Below, in pieces: positions 38,341 to 50,700 of a stretch of 64,000 nt of DNA. The translations under genes and the position numbers were made by a program. Numbering within the stretch: position 1 is the first letter of the stretch; the number at the start of each line of letters is the position of its first letter. This stretch comes from Cucumis sativus (taxonomy: Eukaryota; Streptophyta; Magnoliopsida; Cucurbitales; Cucurbitaceae): positions 28,786,272 to 28,850,271 of the forward strand of contig NC_026659.2 in the NCBI RefSeq assembly GCF_000004075.3, given 5' to 3'. The notes beneath the pieces are model-generated. The model was given only the letters and a program-made list of their open reading frames with translations. It ran no database searches and was not told the DNA's origin.

Positions 38341-40130
38341 GCTGATTTGGATGTGGAAACACCGACCGTGTGAAATCCTTAATTTGAGGTAGACGAAGAA
38401 GAAGATGATGAATACGCTTCGAAAAAAACAAACAAACATCAGAGTATAAACAATGAATGAATAAATAAGAGGAATAGGTTGCTGATAAAAAAAGATGGAG
38501 GACGAGTAAAACATGTGAAGTGATTTTGGAATAAAAGAAAATTAATATATTTTCTCGAATTATTGTTGACACATAATGTAAATAGTTTCAGTTTTTTTCT
38601 ATTTATGTAAATTATATTTTTTAATCCGAGGTAGTTTTCGTGTTTGTAATTAATGTTAATTTATTTTTAAATTGTAAAATGTTTATTTATAAATGTAAAT
38701 ATTATTTAATATTTTTCAACAAATATCCATCAAAATATACATGTTATCAATGGTTTTATAGAATTATTGTTAAATCAAAACTTCAATATTTGTTTAATCT
38801 ACGTCAAGGTTTTAAATATGAGTTGTAATGTAATGTTAAATCCTCCTATTTTCATGACAATTAAGGAAACAAAATTAATAAACTTACTTAATTTTGATTA
38901 GTTTGTTTTGTTCTCTCATGCATCCTTCTTTGCTATGCTTTTTCTTCTCTCTTTATACTCATTAACAGTGAACTAAACGTATTAAAAGTAATAATGACAA
39001 TATTGTTGATGAACTTACCAAAAGTGAAAACAAGGAGAAAAACGTTTACGCAACAAATTAATGTAAGGTTCAATCAGTGTGCTGTAGTTCACGAGTATGA
39101 TGTTTCATCTATATATAATTTGTCGGTTCTCATTTTTTGTTTTGCTTCTTTTTAAAATGTATTTCAAGCAATAGTCATCGTAAAATGCATTATTGAATAC
39201 ACATAACCAATAAAAATAAAATTAAAGGTTCCATGTTTCGCCTTAAACTTAGGTAAAATATATCTACAAGTACAAACTAAGCTCATGTTGGCACCTCAAG
39301 TGGAAAGTATTGTAATTTTACAACGATTCAACAAAAACGATGTTATTAAAGTTAGCATATTCCAACTGCTAGACCATGTACTTATTCCTACGAGATTGCA
39401 AGATTGGGTTATCAATTGTGTCAACTTGAACATGTAACTTAATTTTTTTAGTATAATGGTGATATCTAAAGGCTTCAATCTTTACATATGTTAATTATTG
39501 ATGTCGCGTTTCAAATAAAGCAAGTACTTCTCAAAGTAACCTTAACTCGATTGACATAACACTTGTATTTTTAACTTTTAGGATCGTAAAGTTTTGATTA
39601 TTCCTGTCCCACTTATTTTCAAAAAGAAAATAAAGGAGTTTTGACGAATGCATTAATGTGACATGAAGTTGTATCAAATTTCCTCCATTATAGGTAAGGT
39701 CAGTTGGTATTTCTCTATTTTGAAATAAAATTCAATTTTCTACCGAGGATAGGTTTTGACATGATCTAACTATGTATTTTTTTCTCGTTTATGATTTATT
39801 CTTCATCTTTCCCCCTTTTCTCCAACACTACTTTCAAATTATCTCAACCCTACTCTGTGTACTATGCACTATACATAGTTTTTTTTTCCCTTGAAAAGGC
39901 TAAAGTAGTAATTAAAAGTATATGCTACTTTTAATACCAAAAAGAAAAAAAAATCTTTTAACGAGTTTAAGTTTGACAAAAATAAATGAAATTATTGTTT
40001 GATTCAGAAAACATGTACTATAATATTATAATGATTATGAATTCTACTACTTTTCATATATTTTCAAAATGTCTCATATATAATTATTATGATCGGTAAT
40101 TGTAATAGATGATCATTTGAGAAATAATAA

Positions 40131-40336
40131 TTAAGGATATAACAACATTTTAAAAAAATTGCAAATATAGCAAAACTATCGCTGATAGACTTGTATCACT
40201 CATAGACTCGTATGATTTATTGGTGATAGACTTTATCATTGATATAATTTGATAAATTTTGCTATATTTACAATTTTTTAAAAATGTTGTTATATGATTA
40301 ATTATTTTGAATTTAATTGCTAAATTTGCAACTATA
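40131..40336. mobile_element. MITE-like AT-rich element, copy 2 (inverted relative to copy 1)
   Basis: The left arm contains aaaaaattgcaaatatagca and the right arm tgctatatttacaatttttt, which are near-perfect reverse complements, flanked by aacaacatttt and aaaatgttgtt. The interior has repeated GATAGACT words. The right end shares the gaatttaattgctaaatttg module with the left end of copy 1, so the copies lie in opposite orientation. The element ends only about 30 bases before the site II cluster ahead of OBGM. Confidence 0.65.
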
Positions 40337-40367
40337 CTACTACGATAATAGCACTGTCGAAATTAAT

Positions 40368-40406
40368 TGGGCCTTGGGCTGGACTTGGTTCTAAACCTGA
40401 GGCCCA
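40368..40406. promoter_or_regulatory. Site II cluster ahead of OBGM
   Basis: TGGGCC (40368-40373), TGGGCT (40375-40380) and GGCCCA (40401-40406) fall within 40 bases, about 280-320 bases before the OBGM start. Such site II clusters are typical of plant nuclear genes for organelle and ribosome biogenesis and are bound by TCP factors. This fits an organellar Obg GTPase. Confidence 0.55.
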
Positions 40407-40684
40407 ATCAGCTGTGACAACGCTAGCCCTAAAAGCTATTGTGTTTTGCTCAGCCACTGAAGCCACCGGCATTCTTCACTGGGCAAGCTCACGTCACTGC
40501 CCAAAACTACCACCCGCCATATTCCGCCGGCAGCCTGCTCGCATTCGAACATCTGGCATAGTTTGTTCTTGCGTCACTATTTGGTACTAAAGTTGTGTAG
40601 CTCTAGCCGGAGGAATTTGATTTAGTTTAAGCTCTGGGTTCCCAAATTATGAAGAGTGGGTGAGGAGTAAGAACTGGGAGGAAC

Positions 40685-43375
40685 ATGAGGTTCTTGTGTG
40701 TGAAAAGAGTTCTTCATTTAAGAGGCTTGAGAGAATCCTCGAGTTGTCCATGGCTTTTTTCTGCCATTTCTTACTACTCAGATACTCCCAAAAAGAAGTC
40801 CAAGCTTGCCCCTTTACAGGTTTTTCACCTGCTTCTCTTCTATATATATATATTTTGTTGATTACTTTTTCGCTAGTTAAATGCAAATTATTCTACTCAT
40901 GTTTTGGGATTATTGTGATGCTATGTAGGAGAGGAGAATGATAGACAGGTTTAAGGTGTATGCTAAAGGAGGTGATGGTGGAAATGGTTGCCAAAGCATG
41001 CGGCGTAGTAGGCACGAACGCCACGGTCATCCTGATGGTACGTTTTATTTATGTATATCATTAACCAATTACTGGATATCTATCATTTTGGAATGATGCA
41101 CAAGGTACGTTAAAACATTCCCTTACCGACTATTGCTAGGATTAGGAATGGTTTATTACAAGAATTAGTGACCACTGACATTATACTTATATGAATAAAA
41201 TGTGCGACCAATACGTCATTTATCAAATTATGTAGGTCTAAATAGTAATTTGGTATTTATACTACCAACTTTGGTCCATCTTGGTCCTCTGCCTTCAAAA
41301 CATGCATTTTGGTCCTGGTTCAAAGCAATCCTTTTGATTTCTTCGTTTTCATTTTTATTTCATTCTTAAGAAATCAAAATGATCTCCTTTTAAAATGGAT
41401 ATGCATGAAAATGAACTACAATTGAAAGTACGAGATCAAAATCAACCAAAAGTACACAAGCAAAGTGTAGCTTTGAAAGTACATGGGCTAGAGTAGTATT
41501 TAAACCAACTATCTCCTATACAAACAAATGCAGTTTTTATGTTCTTTCTTTTAAGTTTCTTAGCCACTGCTTTATTCAATTTTGGACAAAGTTTACTTTT
41601 TAGCTGTTGCATATATATACTGAATGCTTCCTTTCTAATTGATGCAGGTGGAGATGGTGGAAGAGGGGGCGACGTGATCCTGGAATGTTCCACTGCTCTA
41701 TGGGACTTCAGCAGTTTGAATCATCATATTGTACGTTAGACTCTTCTTTATGCTCCTGCTAGAAACATATTGAAATTGAATGATAAACTATCCTTACAGT
41801 TATAGAATTACGATATGTACGAATATTTCTAATTTTCTATCATCTATTGCAGAATGCAAGTAAAGGAGGACATGGATCTTCAAAGAATAAGATTGGAACT
41901 AAGGGTGCAGATAAGGTCATCTATCTCCTGATCTGTATGTGTGCATTTTTGCTGCCTTTTTTTGTTTTGTAATTGATTATATTTTTCATTTAAACTGCAA
42001 ATTTAGTTCCTAATTTTGGAGGCTATCTGTTCCATCTCTAAATCTTATAAAATTTCAATTGGTGTTCCTAAGTTTTGAATTATGATTGGCTATTAAAATT
42101 ATTTGTAGTGCAAACAATATTTTATCTGTTGCTCATACTAATGAAAGGGGTAGTGCGAACTATATTTTTTCTGTTGGCTATTAAATTTTTTAGTATCCAA
42201 CCCTACTGAGTTATGTATTTGAATGTTAGATTGTACGAGTACCAATTGGCACTGTCATTCATCTTGTGGAGGGTGAAGTTCCCAGTGTAGTCGAGCACCA
42301 TTCTTCAACAGATTTAGACCCTTGGCAGATTCCTGGCACACTAGTTGATGATCTCTCTAGTCACCACAAGAATTCTTTTAAATTTTCAAACAGAGAAACA
42401 GAAGTAGAATCGGCATTTAAGACTACTCTCGTGACATGTAATGAGAGTAAAAATAATGTTAGAAATTCGTCGTTCAGGAGGGAAACTTCTGAAGTAGCAT
42501 CAACCGATGAGATTTCTCAAGTTTCTGCATTTCCTGACAGTTCTATTCAAGATGAGTTTGGAGAAAGTGAAGAAATGATGTACAATGTTGCAGAATTGAC
42601 TGAAGAAGGTCAACGAATTATCATTGCTCGAGGAGGGGAAGGTGGTTTGGGCAACGTTCACGAACACAAACTTTCAAAGAAGCCTAAATCCTCTGTGGGG
42701 CATGAAGATAAATCCATAGATTCTAACCTATCCGAAATCAACGAGTCTAACAGACGAACTGGTTCTCTTGGCAGCGAAGCTGTGCTTGTTTTAGAACTTA
42801 AAAGCATTGCCGACGTGGGTTTCGTTGGAATGCCAAATGCTGGGAAAAGTACTTTGCTTGGAGCCATTTCCAGAGCAAAACCAACAATTGGTCATTATGC
42901 ATTCACAACCCTGAGGCCAAATTTGGGAAACCTGCATTATGATGACTTATCAATCACGGTAGCTGACATTCCAGGCCTTATAAAGGGTGCTCATGAAAAT
43001 CGTGGACTCGGACACTCATTCTTGCGTCACATTGAACGTACAAGGGTCCTAGCGTATGTCCTAGACTTAGCTGCTGCTTTAGATGGTAGGAAAGGGATAC
43101 CCCCATGGGAACAACTGAGAGATTTAGTTTATGAGCTTGAACGCCATCAGAGCGGGTTATCAGATCGGCCATCCTTAATAGTGGCTAACAAGATTGACGA
43201 AGAAGGGGCTGAGGAAGTGTATGAAGAGTTGAAGTCTAGAGTGCAAGGAGTTCCCATATTTCCCGTTTGTGCTGTTTTGGAAGAGGGCGTTGATGAGCTT
43301 AAAGCTGGTCTTAAGAGCCTTGTGAATGGAGATACGCCTAGTAGGCTTAAGATAGATGAAATCATTGTTCATTAG
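40685..43375 (+). CDS. OBGM: Obg-family GTPase, probably mitochondrial (OBGM), 511 aa
   Basis: Five exons: 40685-40819, 40929-41037, 41648-41730, 41853-41915, 42230-43375. Obg GTPases bind the large ribosomal subunit during assembly. Residues 1-45 are Arg/Ser/Leu-rich with few acids, as in a mitochondrial presequence. The glycine-rich Obg fold begins with MIDRFKVYAKGGDGGNG and GGDGGRGGDVIL. It is interrupted by about 100 acidic/Ser-rich residues (roughly 148-250) and resumes at RIIIARGGEGGLGN. The G domain shows G1 GMPNAGKS (330-337), TTLRPNLG, G3 DIPG (376-379) with the GLGHSFLRHIERT switch region, and G4 NKID (450-453). As I recall, the insertion is shared with Arabidopsis OBGM (At1g07615). 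The ATG is the first after an in-frame stop 27 bases upstream. Confidence 0.88.
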
Positions 43376-44730
43376 GTGTTTGAAATGTACGATTTCGTTC
43401 CATTTTTGTTGCGACTGATAGAACTTCAGAGATTATTGAAAGAGAATGAGTAGATATATATATGAAAGTTGTTCAGAGACCTCATGATTTTGTATAAATT
43501 AATTAAAAAGATAATGAATCTATTTATTATAAATAAAATTTTAAAATGCAATTGTAGTTGTTTGTAACATGGAGTTAGCCATGGTACTTTTAAATTTCTA
43601 ATTTTGGATGTCTCAAGATCTTGAGAATCTTGCTTGTTGCGAGTGTGACCGGGGACAAACTAATGATATAAACAAGTTTGGATCCAACATTGGGGCCACC
43701 CTATAAAATCAATCACAACATTGTTATTTGATCCGACATATCTTTTGTAATTGCACATGGAAGTTGGTGGTGATTCAACTATTTTACAAAGATTTTTTTC
43801 GCTCTTCAAGAAGTTTGATATGATTTATCAAAGTTAGACAGAGATATAATGGTTTTGTTAGTTAATTGAAAGACTACGACTAAAAACCACACGTGAAAGT
43901 AATATATTTCAATATCTAAGATACGGATTGGTTAGTTTTGACTTTTGAGTTAAAAAAACAAAAAGAAAACATAGTTGTGTAAATACCAAATTAGGTTATT
44001 ATCATGGGTGAGAATGAGGTAGAAAAATAAGAAAGGAAAAAAAAGGAAGATTAATTAGGAGAAAATAGAAAAATGGGATTTTTATTAGAGAGGGGGTTTC
44101 GATAAAGAGTTAAAGCGACGGGTGAGTTAAGGTGAACCACAAATTAAGTCTTGACGACTGGGTCCACAATCCCCGCCACCCCCCACTGGCCACTATCTCT
44201 TCAAATGTGAAATGAAACCCAAATGAAATTCCAAATTCAAATTCAGTTCCAACCAATCAGATTCAAGTATTTGATCACAGTCTTCCCAGCCACAACTTCA
44301 GATACGTTTTCTCACACGTGTCGTTTCTCTCGCTCAACTCCCCTTCACAGAACCCACGTGACCTCTCACGTGCCCTTCTGTTTCAACCAAACCAAATCCT
44401 CTCTTTTCCTTCCTTCTTCTTCCTCTTCCATTTCCATTTCCAGTCCCATTCCCATTCCTTTGCCTCCACAAGCCTCCTTTCTGTTTTTGTTTTTCTTAAT
44501 TTATCTCTTGCCTCTTCTCTCTTCTTTGTGTGTTCCCTCTTATTTTTTCGTTCGATTCTTCGCGGGCTTTTTCAACGCCCTTCTGTTTCCGGATTTTGAT
44601 GCTTTCTATTGCGGATTTCGAGATTTTCTTTCTCTAACTACTTTCTTTTTTCGGATAATGTGCGGATCAATCTTCGATCAGTTATTGGATTTTGATTCTG
44701 GATTAGAGATTCTGTCTGGGATTTTCAGCT
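43376..44730. other. Spacer and LNK2 promoter/leader
   Basis: After the OBGM 3' flank the sequence is AT-rich to about 44140, then turns C/T-rich toward the LNK2 leader. It includes AGATTTTT (about 43790-43797), the reverse complement of the CCA1-binding AAAAATCT, and three G-boxes listed separately. Upstream ATGs in the leader are reported as a finding. Confidence 0.4.
44315..44372. promoter_or_regulatory. Three G-boxes ahead of LNK2
   Basis: CACGTG occurs at 44315-44320, 44355-44360 and 44367-44372, embedded as ACACGTGTC, CCACGTGAC and TCACGTGCC. They are 360-415 bases before the LNK2 start codon and just upstream of a CT-rich leader. G-boxes bind PIF, HY5 and other bHLH/bZIP factors; three in 58 bases fit the light-inducible, clock-regulated expression known for LNK genes. 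Confidence 0.55.
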
Positions 44731-47700
44731 ATGTTTGATTGGAACGACGAAGAGGTAACCCCCTCCTTTTTCTAGTGGATTTTTTTTTTGTTCTTTTTTT
44801 TTTACTTCTGTACGAGGAAGCAGTTGGTGCTTTTGTGGCTGGGTGTGGAAATTGTTTCTGGGTATTGTTTAGCTTGTTTGGTTTAAAGTACTGCCATGGA
44901 TAGTTTTTGCATTGAGCCACTGAATCAGTGTGCTCACGGCCAAACCCATATCTTACGCTTTCTTTGGAAAAGCTTACTGCAAGAATATGACAGGAATTTG
45001 GTCGATCTGATACTCACTTCAGCATTTCATTCCTTAGTTAGTTCAATTTCTTTGAAAGCGAAGGAATGTCAATTAGTAGCTCGTGGAATGAGGAGAGCAT
45101 TCTGGGAGGAGCTACGAATTATTTTCGAGCTTTGTGGTTGCTGTTGGTGTCTGGCGAGGACTTTGGTGTATGACCAAATGTCACATGAAGGAGTCTTTTT
45201 GGCTGGCGTCACTTGATCCACAATGAGTTTTACTAGGTTTATGGTGAGTTATAGTTTCATAAATCCTCCCATAGTTAATGCTGGGTTTACTTGGTCCAAC
45301 CAATGAGAGAGAGAGTGACGTACTGTATACGAGATACATTCTTACTGTCAAGTGTCAAGAGGTTGGTTGACCACTTTTAAAGAGATGAGACAATCCTCAG
45401 GTCCGAGAGTTACGTTTATCCTTTTGGGTTTAGGCTACACCATGTGTGGTTTAGACTAGTATGTATTTGAGAATATGTGGCTCTCTTTTTTTTAAATCCT
45501 TCCCTTCTTGATGGGGTGTAAATGTCGAAGACAAGTACGAGGAATTTTGGTTTATGATGAAATTGTCCTTGCATGAGGCAGTTGGGAGAATTGGAAATAT
45601 GATCTGAGAATCTAGGATTAAAAGCAAGTGATTCCAGATACTATTAAGACGTTGGATTAGATGAGTAACAAACATTGAGCAAGTAGTTAAGGGAAGTTGG
45701 GATCAGGTCAACCAAGGATTTCAAGGAGTTATTTATTTATTTTTATACATATAGAAAGAACAACTTTCATTGAGAAAAAAAAAGAATGAATACAAGGGTA
45801 TACAAGAAAGGAAAAAATAAAAACTGAGCCCACAAAGCCTGGCTTCCAACTAAGTAAAAATACTACATAGACTAGAGTATAAATACAAAAAAAGAAAAAG
45901 AAGGAAGCCCAAAGCGAGATCTGAAACCTCATTAAGGACCAAACTTCACTAGGGTCTCTCTCCACACCACGAAACACTCTAATGTTTCTCTTCCCCAGAT
46001 ATCCCACAAGGTAGGACACCCTAGCGTCCCAAAGAAAACGACATTTCTCTTTGACAATCAGATGGAGGAGGAACTCCTTGATCATCAAACAAACATCCCT
46101 TTATTGAGCGAGTGCGAAACCAAACTTTTGGAAGAATAGGTGATCAAACGTTTCCTCTGCCTTGCGACAAAGAATGCATCACCAAGGGCCCATTAGCAAA
46201 GGCATCTTTCTCTAAAGCCTATCTGTTGTGTTCACACATCCAAGCAAAAAACTTGCCAAGAACATCCTTGGAGTCTTCTTTGTTGGTACTAACTATGATT
46301 CAGAGTCGACTAGATAGGCTTCTATAGTGGGTTGTGAATTTCGAAGTTGGCTGCTTTCCTTTTAACATATTTAGGACTTTTTCTCGTTAATTTGGTTTCC
46401 TGATCTTGAAAGTGTTCTCTTGTGCTTCTTTCTTCAATCTATTGTATAATCCTTGTTCCTCTACTTTACCTTTACTTTTCTCGCTGTGGAAGGTTAATAT
46501 TTGCGAGAGGGTCAATTTTTTGCTTGGCAGGTTTTTCATGACGATGTGATGATAACCCTATGGATTGGATTTAGAGGCATTTTTTTCTTTCTGATTAGGT
46601 GGGTGGTTGTTTTGACACGGCTTAGCATAGGTGAGTTGAGCGTAGAAAACTTTAGCCTTTGTGATGAAGACATGGTGGTAAACAAGTCTGTAAACTTCAC
46701 ATATAGAACCCTCTGAAGAGTTTCCTCTTCTAGTTTTTTCTTTATGTTCTAAATTTGGAACTTCTTTATTTTCAAGGTTTGAAATTTTCTACTAAGGATG
46801 GCTCAGATGCTTGCTTTTACAGGGATTGTTAGTTAGATGGTCCCCTCTACACTCAGTTCTTACTAGTTACTTGTAGTATAGTACAGCTCTGATGGGTCTT
46901 ATTTCCGATCACAACTACTGATTCTGAGTCAAGCTAGTTATTTTTAGTTCAAACAGTGAGAAGTAGGTAGGGTTTTAACTTAGGTAGGCATGTCTAAATC
47001 ATTGAATTAGAACCTGGGCACATGTCTAAATCATTGAATTAGAACCTGGGCATAGTTACATTTAAAGTTACAGAATATGCTTCAAAGGTAGGAAACCATT
47101 TTATTAATTGATATTAGCATTTAATCAGATAGCCAGAACTTCATTGATAAAAACTGATCACATTTTTGGATCTAGGATGAAATTGGAACTTCTGGAAGAT
47201 TCAAGACGAAGGATATTCAGTTGATAGTTTTTAAAGATTCAAGATAAAGAATAGTACAAATATTAGACCAAACTTTATAATTAGCTAAAAGAAAAGGGGA
47301 AAAAATGAAAATTTTCTTTGGTACATGAAAATATACATATCCTAGAAGCCACTGAGTGAAGTTGTTGCGATTACTTACCAACTGATGAAAAGAGTATTTA
47401 TCTCTTGAATTTATGATGCTCATTCCATACAACTTTTCAGCACTTGGGTATAGCGGCAGCAGTTATCTAGCAATAGCATATACAACATAGCATCCACTGA
47501 AAGTAGAAGACTTAGTAGTAAATACTAATAGTACATTCATTTAATCAGCCTGATAAACTCAGGTAAGATATCTCCAAAGTAGGCAGAAAAAAAAGAGGAG
47601 ATATCTGTAGGGGATTAGTGATACAAGCTTGACTTCCTCTGTACTTGTTTTTTAACTTCCATATTGAAGACTTTCCTTTCAACCGTGAAAGAGCAGAATA

Positions 47701-50700
47701 ACCCTCATTGTATCATGTGTATCTGGTTGCATAGTTGACCATTTGAGTGATTGTATGATTTGGTGCATTGATTTTTTTCCTTTTCTTTAGTGTATAAACA
47801 AAATGGTTTTCATTAGAAAGTGCTTTCTACTCATTGATTACGCATAACAATTAAGTGCTAAAACAATTCCCCACTCTTAAATTTCTATGGTAATTTCAGC
47901 TTGCCAATATAATATGGGGTGAGGCTGCTGATACTGATGATCATATTGTGCCTTATCGGGAGGCTGGTGAAAATTATTATGACAAGAAAGAATGGAATCA
48001 AGACACGTTATACACAAAGCTTATGGAGCAGAAGTCACCCGGGACCGATAACCATGGAAGAAAGCTGGAAAGCAGTCCTGGCAATGAAGGAGGAACTTCT
48101 GCCTCAAACCTCAGCAACGATCCAGTGGCTGACATATCCTTGTCTAAACCTTCCAGAATTGACCAGGACTCTAAGGGTACTGAAGTATCTCATGAATTAA
48201 CTGGAAACAGGGAATATAATTCACCAAAAAACGGTAAAGAATAAAGTTATTATGTTTTCTTTTCTCTGTAATTTCTACAGCCGTATACATGTGCTCAAAT
48301 GCTATATTGACGAGCAATGGTATAAAAGTTCAGTCATGTACTGATCCTTTTACTGGCATTATATTGACAGCCGCGATGACCAAAGGTGCACCGAATTTTC
48401 AAAGTACTGAAGAAGGTAAAGAACAAGCTGATTTTGTTGACTATGGATGGGCTAATATTGGAAGTTTTGATGACTTAGATAGAATTTTCAGGTACATTGG
48501 TATTTTTTTTCTTCCTATTAACTCCTTGATTGAAGTTTGTTTAATTTAGAAGAAAACTATCCTTCTTTATTTTTTATTTTATTTATTACTTTTTTAACTG
48601 AAGTCAGATTATACTCATGATGAAGTGGAAAAACTTTTGGAAGAGAACGTTGTTGGGTTTTTATTTTGTGTTTTATTTTGTCTTCTTCTTTCTTAATCTA
48701 AGGTTGAGCTCTTTGGACACTTGCAAAACTTAACGTGCTCGTTCTTACAAAAAATCTATTATGATTTATTATTTATATTATCTTGTGAAAATTAGTTGTT
48801 GCATGATCACTAGAACCAAGGTTGGTGGCTAGTCTTGCATCTTGATAGTGCATCAGAGTTTTTCTGTCTTTGACCCGTAGAAATTCAAACTTATTCTTTG
48901 AAACATCATTGTCGCTATTGTAGTTTTTTTTTTCTCTCTATCCAATGGTATCCATTAGACTGCATATCCTCACAAGTGCCAATTTTGTAGCAATGATGAC
49001 CCAATATTTGGCCAAGTAAGTCTCAGTGATACTGATGAGCTATGGTCGTCTTCTTCAAAAGATTTGGGTAACAGCCCAATGAAGCTATTCCCGACTGTGG
49101 AGTCACGAAATTTGGACTCCAGAGTGGATACAGAAAAAATCAAGAATCCAGAGTACTCAAAACAAAATGAGCAAGTATCTACTCTTCCCAATGGGCAAAG
49201 TAGTGATGCTGGACCACTTGCGCTTCAGACTGGAAGTGCAATCTTAACAAATGTAGAAGGAGATATGACTGCTTCTATTGCAAGGGACCGGGTATATTAC
49301 ACGCATAGAACTATTGCATTTTCTCTTTCTATTTTTTTGGTCAAACTTTAAATTCTATGTAATTTGTTTGGCTCATCCAGACAGGTCTGGAGAAAATGCC
49401 AAATCCAGATGCAGTGACACTTCACCAAAGAGCTGATATTATCACATCTGCCAATGAGTTTTCAAATAAGGTTTGTTTCTCATTTGTTATTGAAGTAATT
49501 AGTCGATGGTCTGTTGGCGTATTTAAGCATTTTTAGCTGCTAAAGAGATTGAATGTTTCAAAGAGTAACTACCCCCATATACTTCAATGGTAATTAATCT
49601 AAAAGGATGGCCAGTTTTGGCTGATGGGATGTTTTCATGTTTGGTTTATTATTAATTAGGAAAGTCCTTAGAAACTTCTGCCTAAACTAAGGCAGGCAAT
49701 GAGCATAAAATTTAGCTTGCCTCCATTGAAGATCTTTTCCACTAAAGGTTTGAAATTCATGTAACAACCATAAAAACTGCCAAGTGGTTGCAATTTACTG
49801 GTAAACTCCAGCAGCCGACAAATTGTTCGTCATAGTTGCTCTCTATGTAACCTTTCACATGGTTACTTGTAGTTATTGTCATGTTTTCTCGGCCATACCA
49901 ATTTTCTGACCTTAGAAATTGTTTCATTTCTGATTTCTTGGTTTGATCGAGGAGCTTCCTTCTTTCTTGTTTGGTTTTTATTACAAGCCTCCAACTAACA
50001 GAGTTACAACTTGCAATTAACTTGATAGTAAGTTACCAATAGCCAATAATTAGAAGATCACACTGAACTCTAATAAGTTGAGAGGTGCAATAGGCTCCAA
50101 CTTACAGTTGTCATGTAATTATTCTACATATGCCTGTTCACTATGTACCCACCCAGAACTAGCAACCTTCTAAGCGTGTCAGAATAAAGACTTTAGTTAA
50201 CACGTGATTTCATTGATGTGACATGGGATTGTTGCAGATTACATTTTTGTGCTGCAACGATGGTTTCTACATCAACTTCACTGTTTAGGCATCTATTTCT
50301 AGACCCTGGTAGATCTAGTCATAGTCTTTTCTGTCCATTATTTAACTTTTATTACTCTTCAATGCTTCAGATTGGTAGGCAGAAGAAACTGTTGAAATCT
50401 CGTAAAAGATCTGAGGGGAAAAGCGATGAGAAGATGTTTCAAGACTTTCGTGGTAACTGGCCTTCATCAACAAGCCCAGCAGGTCAGTTTGATAACAATC
50501 TAGCTCTACAGCTGGGAACATCTTCACCTTCAATTATGACTAAACATCGGCAGCTTCAAGGACTTGAGCCATTGCAATACCAGCGAAGTTCCAATCCTTC
50601 GATGCACCAGTTTTATCCAATTCCTGCAAATGCATATCCTGCTGTACCCTTGTTGTCCCAAATTCAGCCGGTAGATCTCCAGCATCAACCTCTTCTTGGT

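Larger units (their letters stand above)
36382..40684. other. Spacer between annexin copy 2 and OBGM
   Basis: A 4.3 kb divergent spacer, mostly AT-rich. It contains a GC-richer island with two adjacent G-boxes (37849-38025), a decayed inverted-repeat copy (about 38200-38340), a better-preserved copy (40131-40336), and the OBGM promoter with site II motifs (40368-40406). No coding exon is supportable. Confidence 0.4.

Noticed and set aside
42658-43372. Several minus-strand frames opposite OBGM exon 5
   Set aside because: Shadows of the GTPase domain; no independent coding evidence.
44223-44738. 171-codon frame covering the LNK2 leader as a protein gene
   Set aside because: Ser/Phe/Pro-rich from CT-rich leader sequence. 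It includes the G-box region, which is probably promoter, and it overlaps the LNK2 start in another frame. Only its last part is considered, as a uORF.
48281-48370. Longer LNK2 exon 3 starting at the acceptor at 48280
   Set aside because: It would leave a 47-base intron, below the usual plant minimum. The extra 30 residues are not part of LNK2 as I recall it.
50218-50370. In-frame extension of LNK2 exon 6 upstream
   Set aside because: The open frame continues 51 codons upstream by chance, but a good acceptor (atgcttcag) precedes the conserved coding part and the extra residues resemble nothing in LNK2.
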